A stretch of 64,000 bases of DNA, from NCBI RefSeq assembly GCF_020379485.1, contig NC_063446.1:14568471-14632470 (forward strand), written 5' to 3'. Within the stretch, counting starts at the first letter, position 1; the number at the start of each line of letters is the position of its first letter. Below the pieces are notes generated by a model that was not told the origin of the DNA, made no database searches, and saw only the letters and a list, made by a program, of their open reading frames with translations. Both the position numbers and the translations under genes were made by a program. The DNA is from Brassica napus (taxonomy: Eukaryota > Streptophyta > Magnoliopsida > Brassicales > Brassicaceae). This document shows, piece after piece, positions 1 through 14,701 of the stretch.

Positions 1-642
1 AAATTTCTCAACGAAATGTTTAGCTTACAACTAAGAGAGAGAGGTTTCGTTGTGAGTTTGAAGCTGTTTTAAACCCAAGAAATCAGCAACGTTTAGCCTA
101 TAACTAAGATACCAAGATAATGAGCACGTTGAGCGAACTTGTATTGTGTCTTAGAAAGGAGAAAATTGGTGAACAAAGAAGGACTTTAACAGATTTCTTC
201 AGGTCACTGCTCAATGTACAAAGATATTCATACGTTGGTAGAGCTTATATGGGACCTGTAGAAAAGAAAAAAAAAAGAAAAAAAAAGGACCGTGTCAAAA
301 CGACATATTTCAGGAAGGAACGGAGGAGAAAACTGATAAATGAGAACATACATCAAAATGGCTAGAGAGAACCAAACACATTGAAGCGGTTTAAATAGAC
401 ATACTTTGGTAATAACCACTGCTGAAAGAGTACTCACTGACACTTAACCTGACTGGATTTGTCGTCTGTGATGACCCATTTGAGTATAGGTTCTTAAGGT
501 GACACTGAGGTATATAATCAAAAACTGGAGTGACATATTTTTCTAAGACCTAAAGTTTTGCTCAACATGTTCAACCAACAACAGGCAAAAACAAAACAAA
601 AAAGCAGCAGATAAGATAAAAGCAAAGTAAGTAAAGGGTTAC

Positions 643-989
643 CGAGAATATACCGATGCCACTCTCCCTCAGATTGGAACTCTGAAGTCTTCTGATTCGT
701 CAAGCTAACTAGACCTCTGTACTCAGTCACCATCTCAGGTAGGAGCCTAGCATACATGTCACTCCACAGTTTTCTTATCATTGTGTGAAGTTCCAGGTCT
801 CTTAGGACGATCTTCAACTTTTTTTTTGCAGAAAGGAACAACATTGAGCAACGCAGTATCATCAATCAAATCGATCTTCACAGATCCACCAACAAAAGCA
901 TTGTCCTTAAGTCTCTCTCTTTCCACCTTCTGACGCTGATCTTTAGAGCCGTTCCCATTCGTTTCGATCTTATGGAAATAAGAAGCCAT
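643..989 (-). CDS. Gemin2/SIP1-like gene, first coding exon(s), frameshifted
   Basis: Read on the minus strand, the exon starts at ATG 989-987 (MASYFHKIE) and continues to a good donor after about 643. Two frames are needed. The first runs through VKIDLIDDTALLNVVPFC into a run of nine A residues (about 814-822). The second continues with LWSDMYARLLPEMVTEY, then LVSLT and FQSEGEWHRYILG. The second part resembles the conserved C-terminal region of Gemin2/SIP1, an SMN-complex protein that helps assemble spliceosomal snRNPs. From memory, At2g42510 next to PP2A-3 is annotated this way. The frame change falls in the A-run, so it is either a pseudogenising indel or a homopolymer sequencing error. 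The gene is divergent from PP2A-3, with 633 bp between start codons. I could not define downstream exons (1-642). Confidence 0.45.
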
Positions 990-1488
990 AGCTAGAGTGT
1001 GTCCACATCATCAGTTTCGATATCAGCTGACGATCTTCTCTTCTCTACAACATGGGAGTCGAGTCGCTCTCTACCGGCGGTAAAGAAACGAACTGCCCCT
1101 AAAGAGCATCATTATCCATAAAAACTCATAAGGGTTTCATAATTTTTTTTTTTGTTCTGATTTAAAAAAAAAAAATTAAAAAGTGAATCAATCGCGAGCC
1201 GCCGTGTGTGTCAATGAGACTCGTGAACAGTTGAAAAAATTTTAGAATCGATTATTCACACTTTTGTGCGATAAAGGTGGCATAAGATCAGTTAAATAAG
1301 CTCGAACCGGTTTTATTAAACCCGATGATGCGGAAAACAAACCCGGTTATATGATTTCCTCTCCTACCCGTACCGGTGCCGATTTTAATAAAGCCGGGGT
1401 ATTATGGTAAAATCCAAGAATACAGCTCGAAAGCTACAAACCACTCGCTTCTCTTTTCACGCGCCATCTCTTCTTCTTCACTGCGCGA

Positions 1489-1519
<31 letters not shown>

Positions 1520-1622
1520 AGCGAAGAATACGCAGATTCAATCCAATTTAGGGTTAGAGATTCTTCTAATTTGGAAACCTAATCCTGGTCCCAGATCGGA
1601 CGAAGACGAAGGAGTAACGAGA
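990..1622. promoter_or_regulatory. Shared upstream region of Gemin2-like gene and PP2A-3
   Basis: This 633-bp region lies between two divergent start codons, so it must hold both promoters and both 5' UTRs. A GA-dinucleotide tract (about 1484-1513) sits about 110 bp before the PP2A start, where the 5' UTR is expected; such tracts bind plant BPC/GAGA factors. The PP2A reading frame is open back to ATG 1404, giving a possible 73-residue extension that includes the Arg-Glu repeat encoded by the GA tract. The family start at 1623 ([12 protein letters not shown]) is strongly preferred. Confidence 0.5.
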
Positions 1623-4349
<2,727 letters not shown>

Positions 4350-5164
4350 TCACTGGACACAGAATCATCTCAGCAGCTGCCTCCACAACTGAAAAGGTCA
4401 CAGTTGGTTGGTAACTCAAGAAATGTGTTTTAAGTTCCAACTTAGTCCCACCACCAGAATATAGTGTGTATTGTAGGCGAAGAAGGTCCTCTCTTATCTT
4501 CCTCTTAACCAAGAAAAAAAAAAGAGAGGTCAATGGACTGACTCGACAGTACCCCATCATACACATTGTTTGATTGATGTTATTAGCTTATTTCTTTTTT
4601 TTTCTGTGAATCAGAATGTGTTTTTTCATGTTAAAGAGATCTTTTTGTTTCGTATAATTCTTTTGGAGATTTCACTATTTTTTAGTTTACAAATCCAAAG
4701 AAGCCTTTTTCATTGGAACTCATAAACATGCGTCTAACCGAAAGTGTACATGATAAACTGATTGAGAGTGACCCTCAAACTTAACAAGCATGCATAAAAT
4801 GACTCTATCTCGGACTCGTCTCCAACGCGTGCCAAAATGAAAACAAATTTGCACTGTTAAGTTATTGAATCTTTTTTGACCAAAAAAGAAGAAGTTATTG
4901 GATCCTTTTTCTCAAAAAAAAAAATTTATTAGATCTTTTTTGTTCTAAAGTTATTGGTAAACAAAAATGCTAGTTTTTCTGCGAAAATGAATGTTTTTAT
5001 TAAATTAGAAAATAAAGTAGTGGTTGTAGACAACATTTAGGTGTTACCCTTATAAATTATGGGTGGATGACATAGAAGCCCTAATAATATATTTGTTAGA
5101 GATATACATATTTCGGCACGGCACGATGCATCCATCAGATATTCACCGACGAATAGCATTGTGC
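4350..5164. repeat. PP2A-3 3' flank and copy A of a locally duplicated intergenic segment
   Basis: The first part is presumably PP2A 3' UTR. From about 4715 to 5095 the DNA aligns by eye with 11010-11679 plus 16277-16345. Shared blocks include GTCTAACCGAAAGTGTACA, TTGTTCTAAAGTTATTGG and TTAAATTAG. Copy A is uninterrupted at 4999/5000, where copy B carries the RPA Helitron. Copy B also has extra AT-rich DNA at about 11200-11600. No gene is seen. Confidence 0.75.
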
Positions 5165-5688
5165 TATTTCATATTTGATATCTTTTAAAAAAGAAAACAA
5201 AATATTATCAAATTATATTATGTTTTTAAAATAAAAAGGTAAAACAAAATAAATAAAAAAATAGTAATAATTACAAAAAATAAAAAATTTTTAAAAATTA
5301 TATTTTTAACATCGTCAGCAAACATTAAACCCAAAATCGTAATTCCTAAACCCTAAATCCTTTGGATAAATCTTAAATTCTAAATCAAAAACACTAAACA
5401 CTAAAACACTCAAGGGTTTAGGGTTTAAGATTTAAGGTTTATGGTTTAGTGTTTTAGTGTTTAGTGTTTTAGTGTTTTTTATTTAGAGTTTAGAATTTAT
5501 CCAAGGGTTTAGGGTTTATGGATTAGAATTTAAGGTTTAGTGTTTTGCTGACGACGTTAAAAATATTTTTTTTTTATTTTTTTTGTTTGTAATTACTACT
5601 ATTTTTTTTTACTTTTTTTATTTTAAAAACATAATATAATTTGACTATATTTTGTTTCCTTTTTGAAAGATATCGAATATGAAATAAC
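5165..5688. mobile_element. Fold-back element with long inverted repeats and telomere-like motifs
   Basis: The two halves are inverted copies of each other over about 250 bp each, from near TATTTCATATTTGATATC on the left to GATATCGAATATGAAATA on the right. The inner parts carry CCCTAAA on the left arm and GGGTTTA on the right arm (about 5340-5560). No ORF is present. The structure fits a non-autonomous mutator-like or fold-back transposon. I could not find a convincing target-site duplication. Confidence 0.65.
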
Positions 5689-6965
5689 TCAATCCTATTG
5701 GTTGGTTCACCCTAGGTCTAGGTTCAGTTATTGAAAATATTGGAGGAGGCATAATTGGTCTCTGATACTCTGGTAAAAGGAAAAAGGAAAAAACAAACAA
5801 AAACAAACAAAAAATATCCACAAATATTTTGAACCTGTCAATATAAAACAAAAAAAAAGTCCACAAATCGACCTAATATATCACTCATTTACTCATATAA
5901 TCATATCATGGATCCAGACCTTAACAATTGCTAAAATGAAGACATCAGTACTTCCAACATGATTTACTAGTTTATCTTCGCTTAGATAATTATCCAACTT
6001 CAAATATATCAAATATAATCTCTTCCCATCAAATTTTTCATACACCATTCTAGTAGTAATAATACTCAAACTTGCTCCATTGCCTTCTGACTTGTTTGAC
6101 CTTCCATGTGGTTAATATACATCTACATGAAAATGGAGATAACAAATATATTAGTATACTAAAAGTATTATACAGATAATAGAAAAAAAAACTATATTGA
6201 TAAAAATATGGTGGTAAATAAAACAATAACGAATCAATGGCAATATAACACAAAACAATAGAGAAGTGAAGAGAAAAATAATACAACTAGACTTGTGAAA
6301 GTTTAAGGTATGAGTAATTAAGAAGGGACTTCCATTCTTTATATTGAGAAGTTTGAGGAGGAATTATATATTCGCAAATATTTAACATTCGCAAATATTT
6401 AACATTCGTTAATGTGTATACTTTGGCTAATCAATATAACGTTTTTATTTAAGCGTGTTCTCAGTAAACTGTATGATATTATAGTTTATGTACAGATATC
6501 ACATATTTTTTATCATGTTACTAATTCCAAAATCTTTTCTTTTTTGCTATTAGTAACCAAATTGACCCTCTCCTACTTATATATATGCATCTCGTATATG
6601 ACACGCTACACACGCAAAGGGTTGACTTTCTTTTGGGAGTAAACGAATAGTTGTTTATTTAGAAAATTACAAAATAACAAAAAAACTGATAAATAATTGT
6701 GAAACAACTAGTATATAGAAAACGAGTGAAAGAAAAAAGGAAGAAAAAAACAGAAACGTCCTTATCATTTGCTAGGTCAATTCTATAGAACAATAGATAT
6801 TTAAAAGATGCCAACAAGAAGACCCAGAATTAATGAAGCCGCCCGAAAGGATATTATATATATATATATATATATATTGGTAATAATTCGAAGAGAAAAA
6901 CGTTCAACATAGAACACAAAACATGTTTGACATCCCCAAAAATAAAAATTCTCAAGAAAAAAGAA
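5689..6965. promoter_or_regulatory. AT-rich intergenic DNA upstream of the receptor kinase
   Basis: No gene-like ORF is seen. There is a short tandem repeat of TTCGCAAATATTTAACA near 6370-6405 and a TA microsatellite at about 6854-6877. The microsatellite ends roughly 90 bp before the receptor kinase ATG, so it probably overlaps its core promoter. Confidence 0.4.
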
Positions 6966-9846
6966 ATGAGAAGTATGTCAAACTACGATCGTTTGTACAC
7001 TTTAGTCTTAATTATGTTACCTGCTTTATCAATCTCTACCAACACTCTGTCGTCCACAGAATCTCTCACTGTCGGAAGCAACAAAACCATCGTATCTTCT
7101 GGCGAAACCTTCGAGCTTGGTTTCTTCAATCTCCCCTCAAGCTCTCGTTGGTATCTCGGGATTTGGTACAAGAAGATCCCTACGAGAACTTACGTGTGGG
7201 TTGCGAACAGAGACAACCCTCTCTCTAACTCCAACGGAACTCTCAGAATCTCCGACAACAACCTCGTCATGTTTGACCAATCCGGAACACCTGTTTGGTC
7301 AACCAATCGGACCAGAGGAGACGCGGGATCTCCACTGGTTGCGGAGCTCCTCGATAACGGTAACTTCGTGCTCAGACACTGGAACAATAGCGATCAGGAT
7401 GTGTTCTTGTGGCAGAGTTTCGATTTTCTGACGGATACTCTACTCCCGGAGATGAAGTTGGGTTGGGATCGCAAAACCGGATTGAACAGACACTTGAGAT
7501 CTTGGAGAAACCCAGATGATCCGTCGAGCGGAGATTTCTCGACGAAACTAGAAACCACCAGAGGATTCCCTGAGTTTTACGCATGGAACAGAGACGAGAT
7601 AATCTACAGGAGTGGTCCGTGGAGTGGGAACCGGTTCGGAAGTGACGTACTCGACATGAAACCGATCGATTACTTAGGTTTCAATTTCACAGCGGATAAC
7701 GAACAGGTGACTTACTCGTACCGAATCACCAAACCTGACGTTTACTCGAGAGTCATCCTAAGCTCCGCGGGGTTATTACAGCGGTTCACTTGGATCGAGA
7801 CGGAACAGAGTTGGAGACAGTTGTGGTATTTACCAAGGGACCTATGCGATGACTACAGAGAGTGTGGTGATTACGGTTACTGCGATTTGAACACTTCGCC
7901 GGTTTGTAACTGTATCCAAGGGTTTGAGACGAGGAATAACCAAACAGCTGGTTGCGCGAGGAAGACGAGGCTGAGCTGTGGCGGTAAAGATGGTTTTGTG
8001 CGGTTGAAGAAGATGAAGTTGCCGGATACTACGGTGACAGTTGTGGACAGTGGGGTTGGGTTGAAAGAATGTGAAGAGAGGTGTTTGAAGGATTGTAACT
8101 GCACGGCGTTCGCTAATATGGATATTCGTAACGGAGGATCAGGTTGTGTGATTTGGAAGGGTGATATTTTCGATATCCGAAACTTTCCTAATGGAGGTCA
8201 GGATCTCTACGTCAGACTAGCCGCTGCTGATCTCGGTTAGTTCTTTGTCCTTCGCATTTTATAAAGTGTCTTTTTCGGTTTTCTTGTTGATTAAAAAGTT
8301 TATGAACCAAAGTCGTATGAAAAGTTTATGAGCCTAAGTCGTATGGAGTTTGTGAATACTCTCACGAAGGGACCAAAGATAGGTTCCAACTTTAAAAAAA
8401 AATGGTTTTACCTCTTATTTTCCGGGAACCGGCACAATGTAAATAGTCCATTCTAACAAAAATTGAATCTGAGTGGCGTAGTGCCTACTAGACACTCATT
8501 TACCACTAGATCAACAGCTTGTTGCTGATTGGTTCCAACTTCCAAATGCAGCGTAGGTTTTGTGCAGCGCTTATATTACTGACAGGGAAGAGCAAACCGA
8601 CCAAGATTAGTATTGTTTACGAAGTTATGTTTAGGTTTTACCATTTTCTTGGATACAATGCAACAGTCCATGACAATTATATTCTGGTTGTTTTTTCATA
8701 TAATGTTTAGTCATAGAATATCAAGTTTACACTGGTGGGGCTTTTTTTTTTTCATTATTACTTAGAAGAAAATATATTCCCTTGCTTTTTTTGTAACAGT
8801 GGACAAGAGAGGCAAGAGGGGAAAAATCATAGCTTTGAGTATTGGAGTGACCATTTTTCTTCTTTTATGTTTCATTATCTTCCGGTTTTGGAAAAAGAAG
8901 CAGAAGCGATCAATAGCAATTCAAACACCTATTGGTAAATCAATAAATTTTATTTTCCTTTAGTTTTGTCAATATAATTTCGAAATTCAATATGTGTTGA
9001 TTTTGCTGTCTGGATGAAACAGTTGATGAAGGGAGAATCGAAGATTCACTGATGAATGAACTGGCAATAACAAGCAGGCGCTACATATCCAGAGAAAACA
9101 AAACTGATGATGATCTAGAGCTTTCATTGATGGAGTTTGAAGTTGTTGCCTTGGCAACAAACAATTTTTCTAACGCCAACAAGCTTGGAAGAGGTGGTTT
9201 CGGTACTGTTTACAAGGTAAAAAAAAAGTGTTTCAGAACTTACTGAAAATCTATCACCGCACAAGGGTTTCATTGTATTAATTAAATGTATGGACCTAAT
9301 AGGGAAGGTTACTTGATGGGAAAGAAATTGCGGTAAAAAGACTATCCAAAATGTCTTTACAAGGGACTGATGAATTCAAGAACGAGGTTAAACTAATTGC
9401 GAGGCTTCAGCACATAAACCTTGTCCGACTTATTGGTTGTTGCATCGATAAGGGGGAGAAGATGTTGATCTATGAGTACTTGGAGAATCTAAGCCTTGAT
9501 TCTCATATCTTTGGTTAGTGACTCAAATTAAACAGCTTCTATTCTAAACAAGATAACACGTTTTTTGGTTTTGGTTTGATTTGTAGACATAACCCGACGC
9601 TCTAACTTAAATTGGCAAATGAGATTTGATATTACCAATGGTATTGCTAGAGGACTTGTATATCTTCACCGAGATTCACGTTTTATGATTATCCATAGAG
9701 ACTTGAAAGCAAGTAATGTGTTGCTTGATAAAAATATGACTCCGAAGATCTCGGATTTCGGAATGGCCAGGATCTTTGGAAGGGATGATGCTGAAGCTAA
9801 TACGAGGAAGGTGGTAGGAACTTAGTAAGCAATCATTTTCCAAAAC

Positions 9847-9879
<33 letters not shown>

Positions 9880-10496
9880 AGCTTTTTGTCTTTAATCTCA
9901 GTTCGAAAGAAGACATATGAGTTAAATCTTTGTTATGCAGCGGTTACATGTCTCCAGAATATGCAATGGACGGGATATTCTCGATGAAGTCGGATGTTTT
10001 CAGCTTTGGGGTTTTGCTCCTCGAGATTATAAGTGGCAAGAAAAATAACGGATTCTACAACTCAAACCATGACCTTAATCTCCTCGCCTTTGTAAGATAA
10101 GAACAACTTGAAATCGATATAGTTCTGATGATTACACTAAAAAAAAAACATTTCATCTTTTATGCACAGGTGTGGAGGAAATGGAAGGAAGGAAAATGGC
10201 TAGAGATCCTAGACCCGATCATCATAGATTCTTCATCGTCAACGTGCCAGGCACATGAAATCTTAAGATGCATACAAATTGGTCTCTTGTGTGTTCAAGA
10301 ACGTGCTGAAGACAGGCCAGTGATGGCTTCAGTAATGGTGATGATTGGAAGCGAAACTATGGCTATTCCTGAGCCTAAACGGCCGGGTTTTTGCGTTGGG
10401 AGAAATCCTCTTGAGATTGATTCCTCGTCAAGTACACAGGGCAACGATGAATGTACAGTGAACCAAGTAACACTCTCGGTCATTGACGCTCGATAG
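6966..10496 (+). CDS. S-domain (G-type lectin) receptor-like Ser/Thr kinase, ARK/SRK type
   Basis: Seven exons join in frame: 6966-8235, 8800-8934, 9023-9216, 9303-9513, 9587-9824, 9941-10091 and 10170-10496, giving 841 aa. This is the usual S-domain kinase layout. Exon 1 encodes a signal peptide (about 1-25), a B-lectin domain, the S-locus glycoprotein region and a Cys-rich PAN/EGF-like region (for example KDCNCTAF). Exon 2 supplies the single membrane helix ([18 protein letters not shown]) and a basic stop-transfer segment. Exons 3-7 form the kinase: [10 protein letters not shown] (524-533), IAVKRL, HRD (about 640) in [13 protein letters not shown] (about 660). The tail [11 protein letters not shown] is typical of the ARK1/2/3 group. 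It is an active-looking RD-type plasma-membrane kinase. I chose ATG 6966 because the signal peptide follows directly. It is not a proven self-incompatibility gene. Confidence 0.9.
8394..8529 (-). mobile_element. tRNA-derived SINE in receptor-kinase intron 1
   Basis: An 11-bp direct repeat, GGTTCCAACTT, flanks the segment (8382-8392 and 8530-8540). Read on the minus strand it opens with a pol III A-box-like TTGATCTAGTGG, has a weaker B-box-like AGATTCAATTT, and ends in a T-run (A-run on the plus strand). The target duplication is clear; the family is not known to me. Confidence 0.6.
9848..9878. repeat. TA microsatellite in receptor-kinase intron 5
   Basis: An uninterrupted run of TA dinucleotides within the intron between exons 5 and 6. 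It is a likely length-polymorphic site. Confidence 0.8.
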
Positions 10497-11679
10497 TTTT
10501 TGAGCATTACCCACTCACTATGTTTATATGCATGTTATTTTCGATGCAAGTATGAATAGCAAAGTTTTACTACATGATTCGATACCATGCTCTTTAAACT
10601 TTGAATTTACTAATTTAGACGAAGATTCACTACATAGTTTGTAGAATTTTGATTTAAATCGAAAACTACTAAAATAACTATCGAGACGAAGACCAAAGCA
10701 TAAATTTACATGATAGGCTTATATAAAACAGCAATATGCACTTTTAGTTTAAAATAGTTAGGCAATTTTCAGATGTCGAAGTTACTGGGAAACTTACATT
10801 AGTTATTTGTTGGATACGGAGTAGACGTGTTTTTTTTTTTTTTTGTTACAGGCATGCTGCCAACTGAAAGCCATCGGAAAAAATTATAGATAGTGAGTTG
10901 GCAAAATAGCAACTTACAAGTATGAAATTAGGTGATTGGACCATTTATAATTTTAATTGGTAAATAGGTCATTTAGTAAAAGAGAGAAATGAATCCTGAC
11001 TGTTTTGGATTTTTGATCTATGAACTTGTGTCTAACCGAAAGTGTACAGGATAAACTAAACGGGAGTGATTTTCAGATTCGTTTCCAACGCGCGCGTGTA
11101 AGTGATCCTAACACTCGGTGATTATTCTAAAATTTGAGAAATGTTTTTTTGGGCCCCGAAAGTGTATGACCAAAATGAAAATAAATGTATATACCGTCGG
11201 AGAAATATTCTAATATAACATTAAAAAATTTTTTTGTCGCAAATATATCTTTAATGTTAACTAGGACTAATCCAAACTTTAGAGTTTAGAGTTAAGGTGT
11301 GGAGATTTAGGATTGAAGTTTAAAATTTTATAAAATACAAAATAAATATTAAAATTTTGAAAATAAAAATTTGAAAAATAATTTCAAAAAGTATTTTCGA
11401 ATTATAAAAAGAAAATTTGAAAAGAAAAAAATATTCAAAAAAATAATTTTTAAAAAAAGTTATAAAAAAGTTCGAATTTGAAAACATATAATCTGAAACT
11501 ATAAATTTTTTTTTTTTTATATATCTAGGATATTAGGGTCATTTTTTTTTTAGAGTCTATTTTGTGATAAAAACTTAAAAATTATAGAATTATCGTATCT
11601 ATTAAGTTATTGGTTTTTTTTGTTCTAAAGTTATTGGTAAACAATGATTTGGACTTTCCGGTAAAAACAAATATTCTTA
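10497..11679. repeat. Receptor-kinase 3' flank and copy B (left part) of the duplicated intergenic segment
   Basis: The kinase 3' UTR is followed by sequence matching copy A at 4715-5000. The clearest matches are at about 11030-11090 and 11605-11679. Between them lies AT-rich DNA (about 11200-11600) absent from copy A. The right part of copy B resumes at 16277 beyond the Helitron. No gene is seen. Confidence 0.7.
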
Positions 11680-12174
11680 TCAAAACTATACTAAAAGCAG
11701 CATATAAGGCTCTATGGAGGTGTCCACGTCGGATGATATATTCAACCAGTCATATTACACAAAACGGCCACGTCATTACGAGGTTACAATGGTTTGGGTT
11801 CGTATTTTCGGCCCGTTTTATTTGTTGATTTTAATGGTTTGGGCTTATGTGTATTAGGCCTGTTTTTCTGTAGGCGATGGCCCATGGGTGGTTGATGAGT
11901 TAGGCGTCGTATGTCGTAGCCTCAATTGCGTCGTCACCTTCCTTTCCACTTCTATCTCTGCCGTTTCTCACCTCTCCAAATCCGAATCGACGAGTAACTT
12001 CACCACTAGCTTTTGTAATCAAACCTCCTCACCATTAACTTCTCTAATCAAATCTTGCTTTAACCCATTTAATGGATTCTTTTCGTCTTCTTCTCTGTTT
12101 TACTATTTATAAATCTCTTCTCCGATCTCATGCCTCCATCAAAGCTGTTACGATTCTCTCAAATACTCATCCCG

Positions 12175-14701
12175 ATGGAGCCTACCCGTAACTCTTCATC
12201 CTCCACCGAACGCACGTCCGGCAAGAAGACCGTCGTCTCCTCTGCGTCTGCTAAGCCAAACGGAAAGTCTATTGTCGTCTCCTCTGCGTCTGCTAAGCCA
12301 AACGGAAAGTCTATTGCTTCCTCTGCGACTGCGATGACTCCTAGCGCGCATGCGTCTGTTGGAACCGCCAACCCGATGAACCCTGAAGCTACCACCGGTC
12401 TCTCATCCGCTCATCGCGACCAAGTGATGTTGTTCAGGGATGTTTCGCTGGGCCCACAGGAGGCCGAGTTGAGGTTCCGGCTGATTCACTTATGGGAGGC
12501 CCGAAATCCAAATACCAAAATTCTCATTGGTCAAGAGATGCTCCTTATCGACGAAGAGGTTTGTTTCCAATTTTTTACTTATTTTGTTTGGTTTTGCACG
12601 ACTGAGATAGTGTATTAATTAATTAATGATTTGGATTTATCGACAGGGAACTGTTATTCAGGGTTTTGTTCCGGCTGGTCGTGTAGGAACATTTGATCTC
12701 TCAGCTGGTTCCGTCTATAAGTTGACCAACTTTTTCGGATCCAGAAGCAAAATTCAGTATCGGGTTGCTGATCATAGCGCCACCGTTTCATTCTCTTGGA
12801 ATTCTTCTTTGTCGGTCTTTGAGAATCCTCCGGTTCTCTTTCCAGTAGATAGGTTCAGGTTCCACAGCTACGATGAGTTTAGGGCCAACTGTGACTCCAA
12901 GGGTGATCTTTATGGTAAGCCATGTTGAACTATTTAGATTACCTTTTATATTTGAGCTACTGATGATGATCTTATAGATACGTTTGTTAAATTATGAGAG
13001 TATAATTGATCTTATAGATACGTTTGTTAAATTATGAGAGTATAATTATAGACGGGTTTGTTATATTACTATAGTATAAGATTGATGTATACGGTTTATA
13101 TTTTGGTATCTCAGACTATGTTGGCCACATGAAGCTGGTGAATGGGCAAACTATCTCTGAACACATGGTTCTTGACGAAGCTGATATAGCAGAGAAACGG
13201 CATCTGTGTGTTCATGTTCAGGCACTTGAGTATGTTTCTCCAACCTTAGCCTCTTTCGTTTTGTGTTATTGTTAACAAATATTTTTGTCTTATGTAGCGG
13301 ACCAGTGATGAAGCTCTATCTATGGGACCAGGCTGCATCCGACTTCTGCCAGAAATTCAAATCGTATGGAGGGACTCCAAGCGTTCTTCTGGTCACCACA
13401 GTGAATCCTAAGCATCTTGGAGGTTAGCATTCCACTTTAAAACATCATGTTCCTATTCAGACCTTAGAGAAATTCTATAAAACTACCTTAAGTAAACTTT
13501 AATTGTTAGGTGAGCAATCATATAGTATGTTACGGTTAATCACATTCACTCATATGTTATTAACAGGAACCCTTGCTATCACTTCTATGTCCTCATCTCG
13601 AGTGTTCATGGATTCCGACGTCCAGCCTAGCAAGGACTATCTCGAATGGTAGGGATTTGTGTATGCAGTTATTATCATTCATCTGTTGATGTGACATTTC
13701 GTGCAGCTTATTATTTAACATACTTACGGCTTATTTGCATCAGGTTGAATTCTAACGCAGAAATTGCTAATAGTGTTGCTGCTGAGGTTGTCACTAAGCC
13801 GGAGGCAGTGACTCTTGAGGAGCTATTCACCTACATCAAGCAAGAAACTTCAAAGGTACAATATTTTTTTATTTTTTTAATGTTTTTAAATACGTTTGCA
13901 TGTGCATGGGAACTAATGAGGTTTATTTTAATTTCCACGATGAAGGTCGCTTGGTTTGAATGCACGGCAACAATAGATGATGTTGTCCGGGGTTCTCCTT
14001 GGTATTACATTTCTTGCGGTGGATGTAATAGCAAGGCTTTCAAAGGTCATACCTCTATGATTTGCAACAATAAGAAGTGTTGGAAGACTGAGATCACAGG
14101 CGTTCCTCAGTAAGTGTTGTGATCATAGTTGAACTATGTTTTATCAGCGCTGATAGCTAATCTTGATTTCTTGTAGGTACCTCACAAAGATATCAGTTTA
14201 TGATAAGAGTGAGCAAGCAGTTTTTGTCATTCTTGGCGATGCTGGCAAGGAGCTGAGTGGGAAACATGCTGCAGAATTGGTTGCTACTTATTTTGAGGTA
14301 ATTTCCTACCTGATTATACATCATATACATATTTGTGTTACTGCTGACCATCGCCTATTCATGGATTCCGAAAGGCAGTATTAGTTGACCTAACGTACAT
14401 ATTGCTTGGTTATTAGTCTAATGAAGGAGTTGGAGCTGATCATTGTGTGCCGATCCCGCAAGCTTTACTTGACACGATAGGCCAGACTCGCAAATTCATC
14501 GTCAAAGTCTCGGATCACAATTTCTCAGGCAAGACTCAGACCATAACTGTAACGAAGATACTCCCACTGGCAGTTGCACTTCCAGCAACATCCGAGGAAC
14601 CTGGTGCTTCCAGTGGCTTTGGAAACTCTGCGGGTGATAGGGCTAGAAAAGCAGCTGAGATTCTTGAGGCAGATGAGGCCAAGCGGTGCAAGAGTGGCTG
14701 A
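12175..14701 (+). CDS. RPA70-like single-strand DNA-binding protein (Helitron-borne)
   Basis: Nine exons join in frame: 12175-12558, 12647-12914, 13115-13229, 13298-13422, 13567-13648, 13744-13855, 13946-14109, 14177-14297 and 14417-14701, giving 551 aa. After a low-complexity Ser/Thr-rich N-terminus, three OB-fold-like segments follow. The last contains a zinc-ribbon Cys set (C386-x2-C389-x12-C402-x4-C407) as in the RPA1 C-terminal DNA-binding domain. The family binds single-stranded DNA; plant Helitrons often carry such genes. The N-terminus has two near-identical copies of VVSSASAKPNGKSI, a short internal duplication. ATG 12130 would add 15 residues in frame. Intact splice sites and an open frame suggest recent activity. 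Intron 2 contains a 40-bp tandem repeat (12969-13048). Confidence 0.85.

Noticed and set aside
120..443. Short ORFs on both strands near the window start
   Set aside because: Low-complexity Lys/Phe-rich translations with no family resemblance and no splice or promoter context.
1404..1622. In-frame N-terminal extension of PP2A from ATG 1404
   Set aside because: The extension is mainly an Arg-Glu repeat from a GA microsatellite in the leader; the family protein starts at 1623 with [12 protein letters not shown].
6966..10496. Calling the receptor kinase the self-incompatibility gene SRK
   Set aside because: The ARK-like C-terminus and PP2A-3/amine oxidase context do not match the S-locus, and no adjacent SCR or SLG gene is seen.
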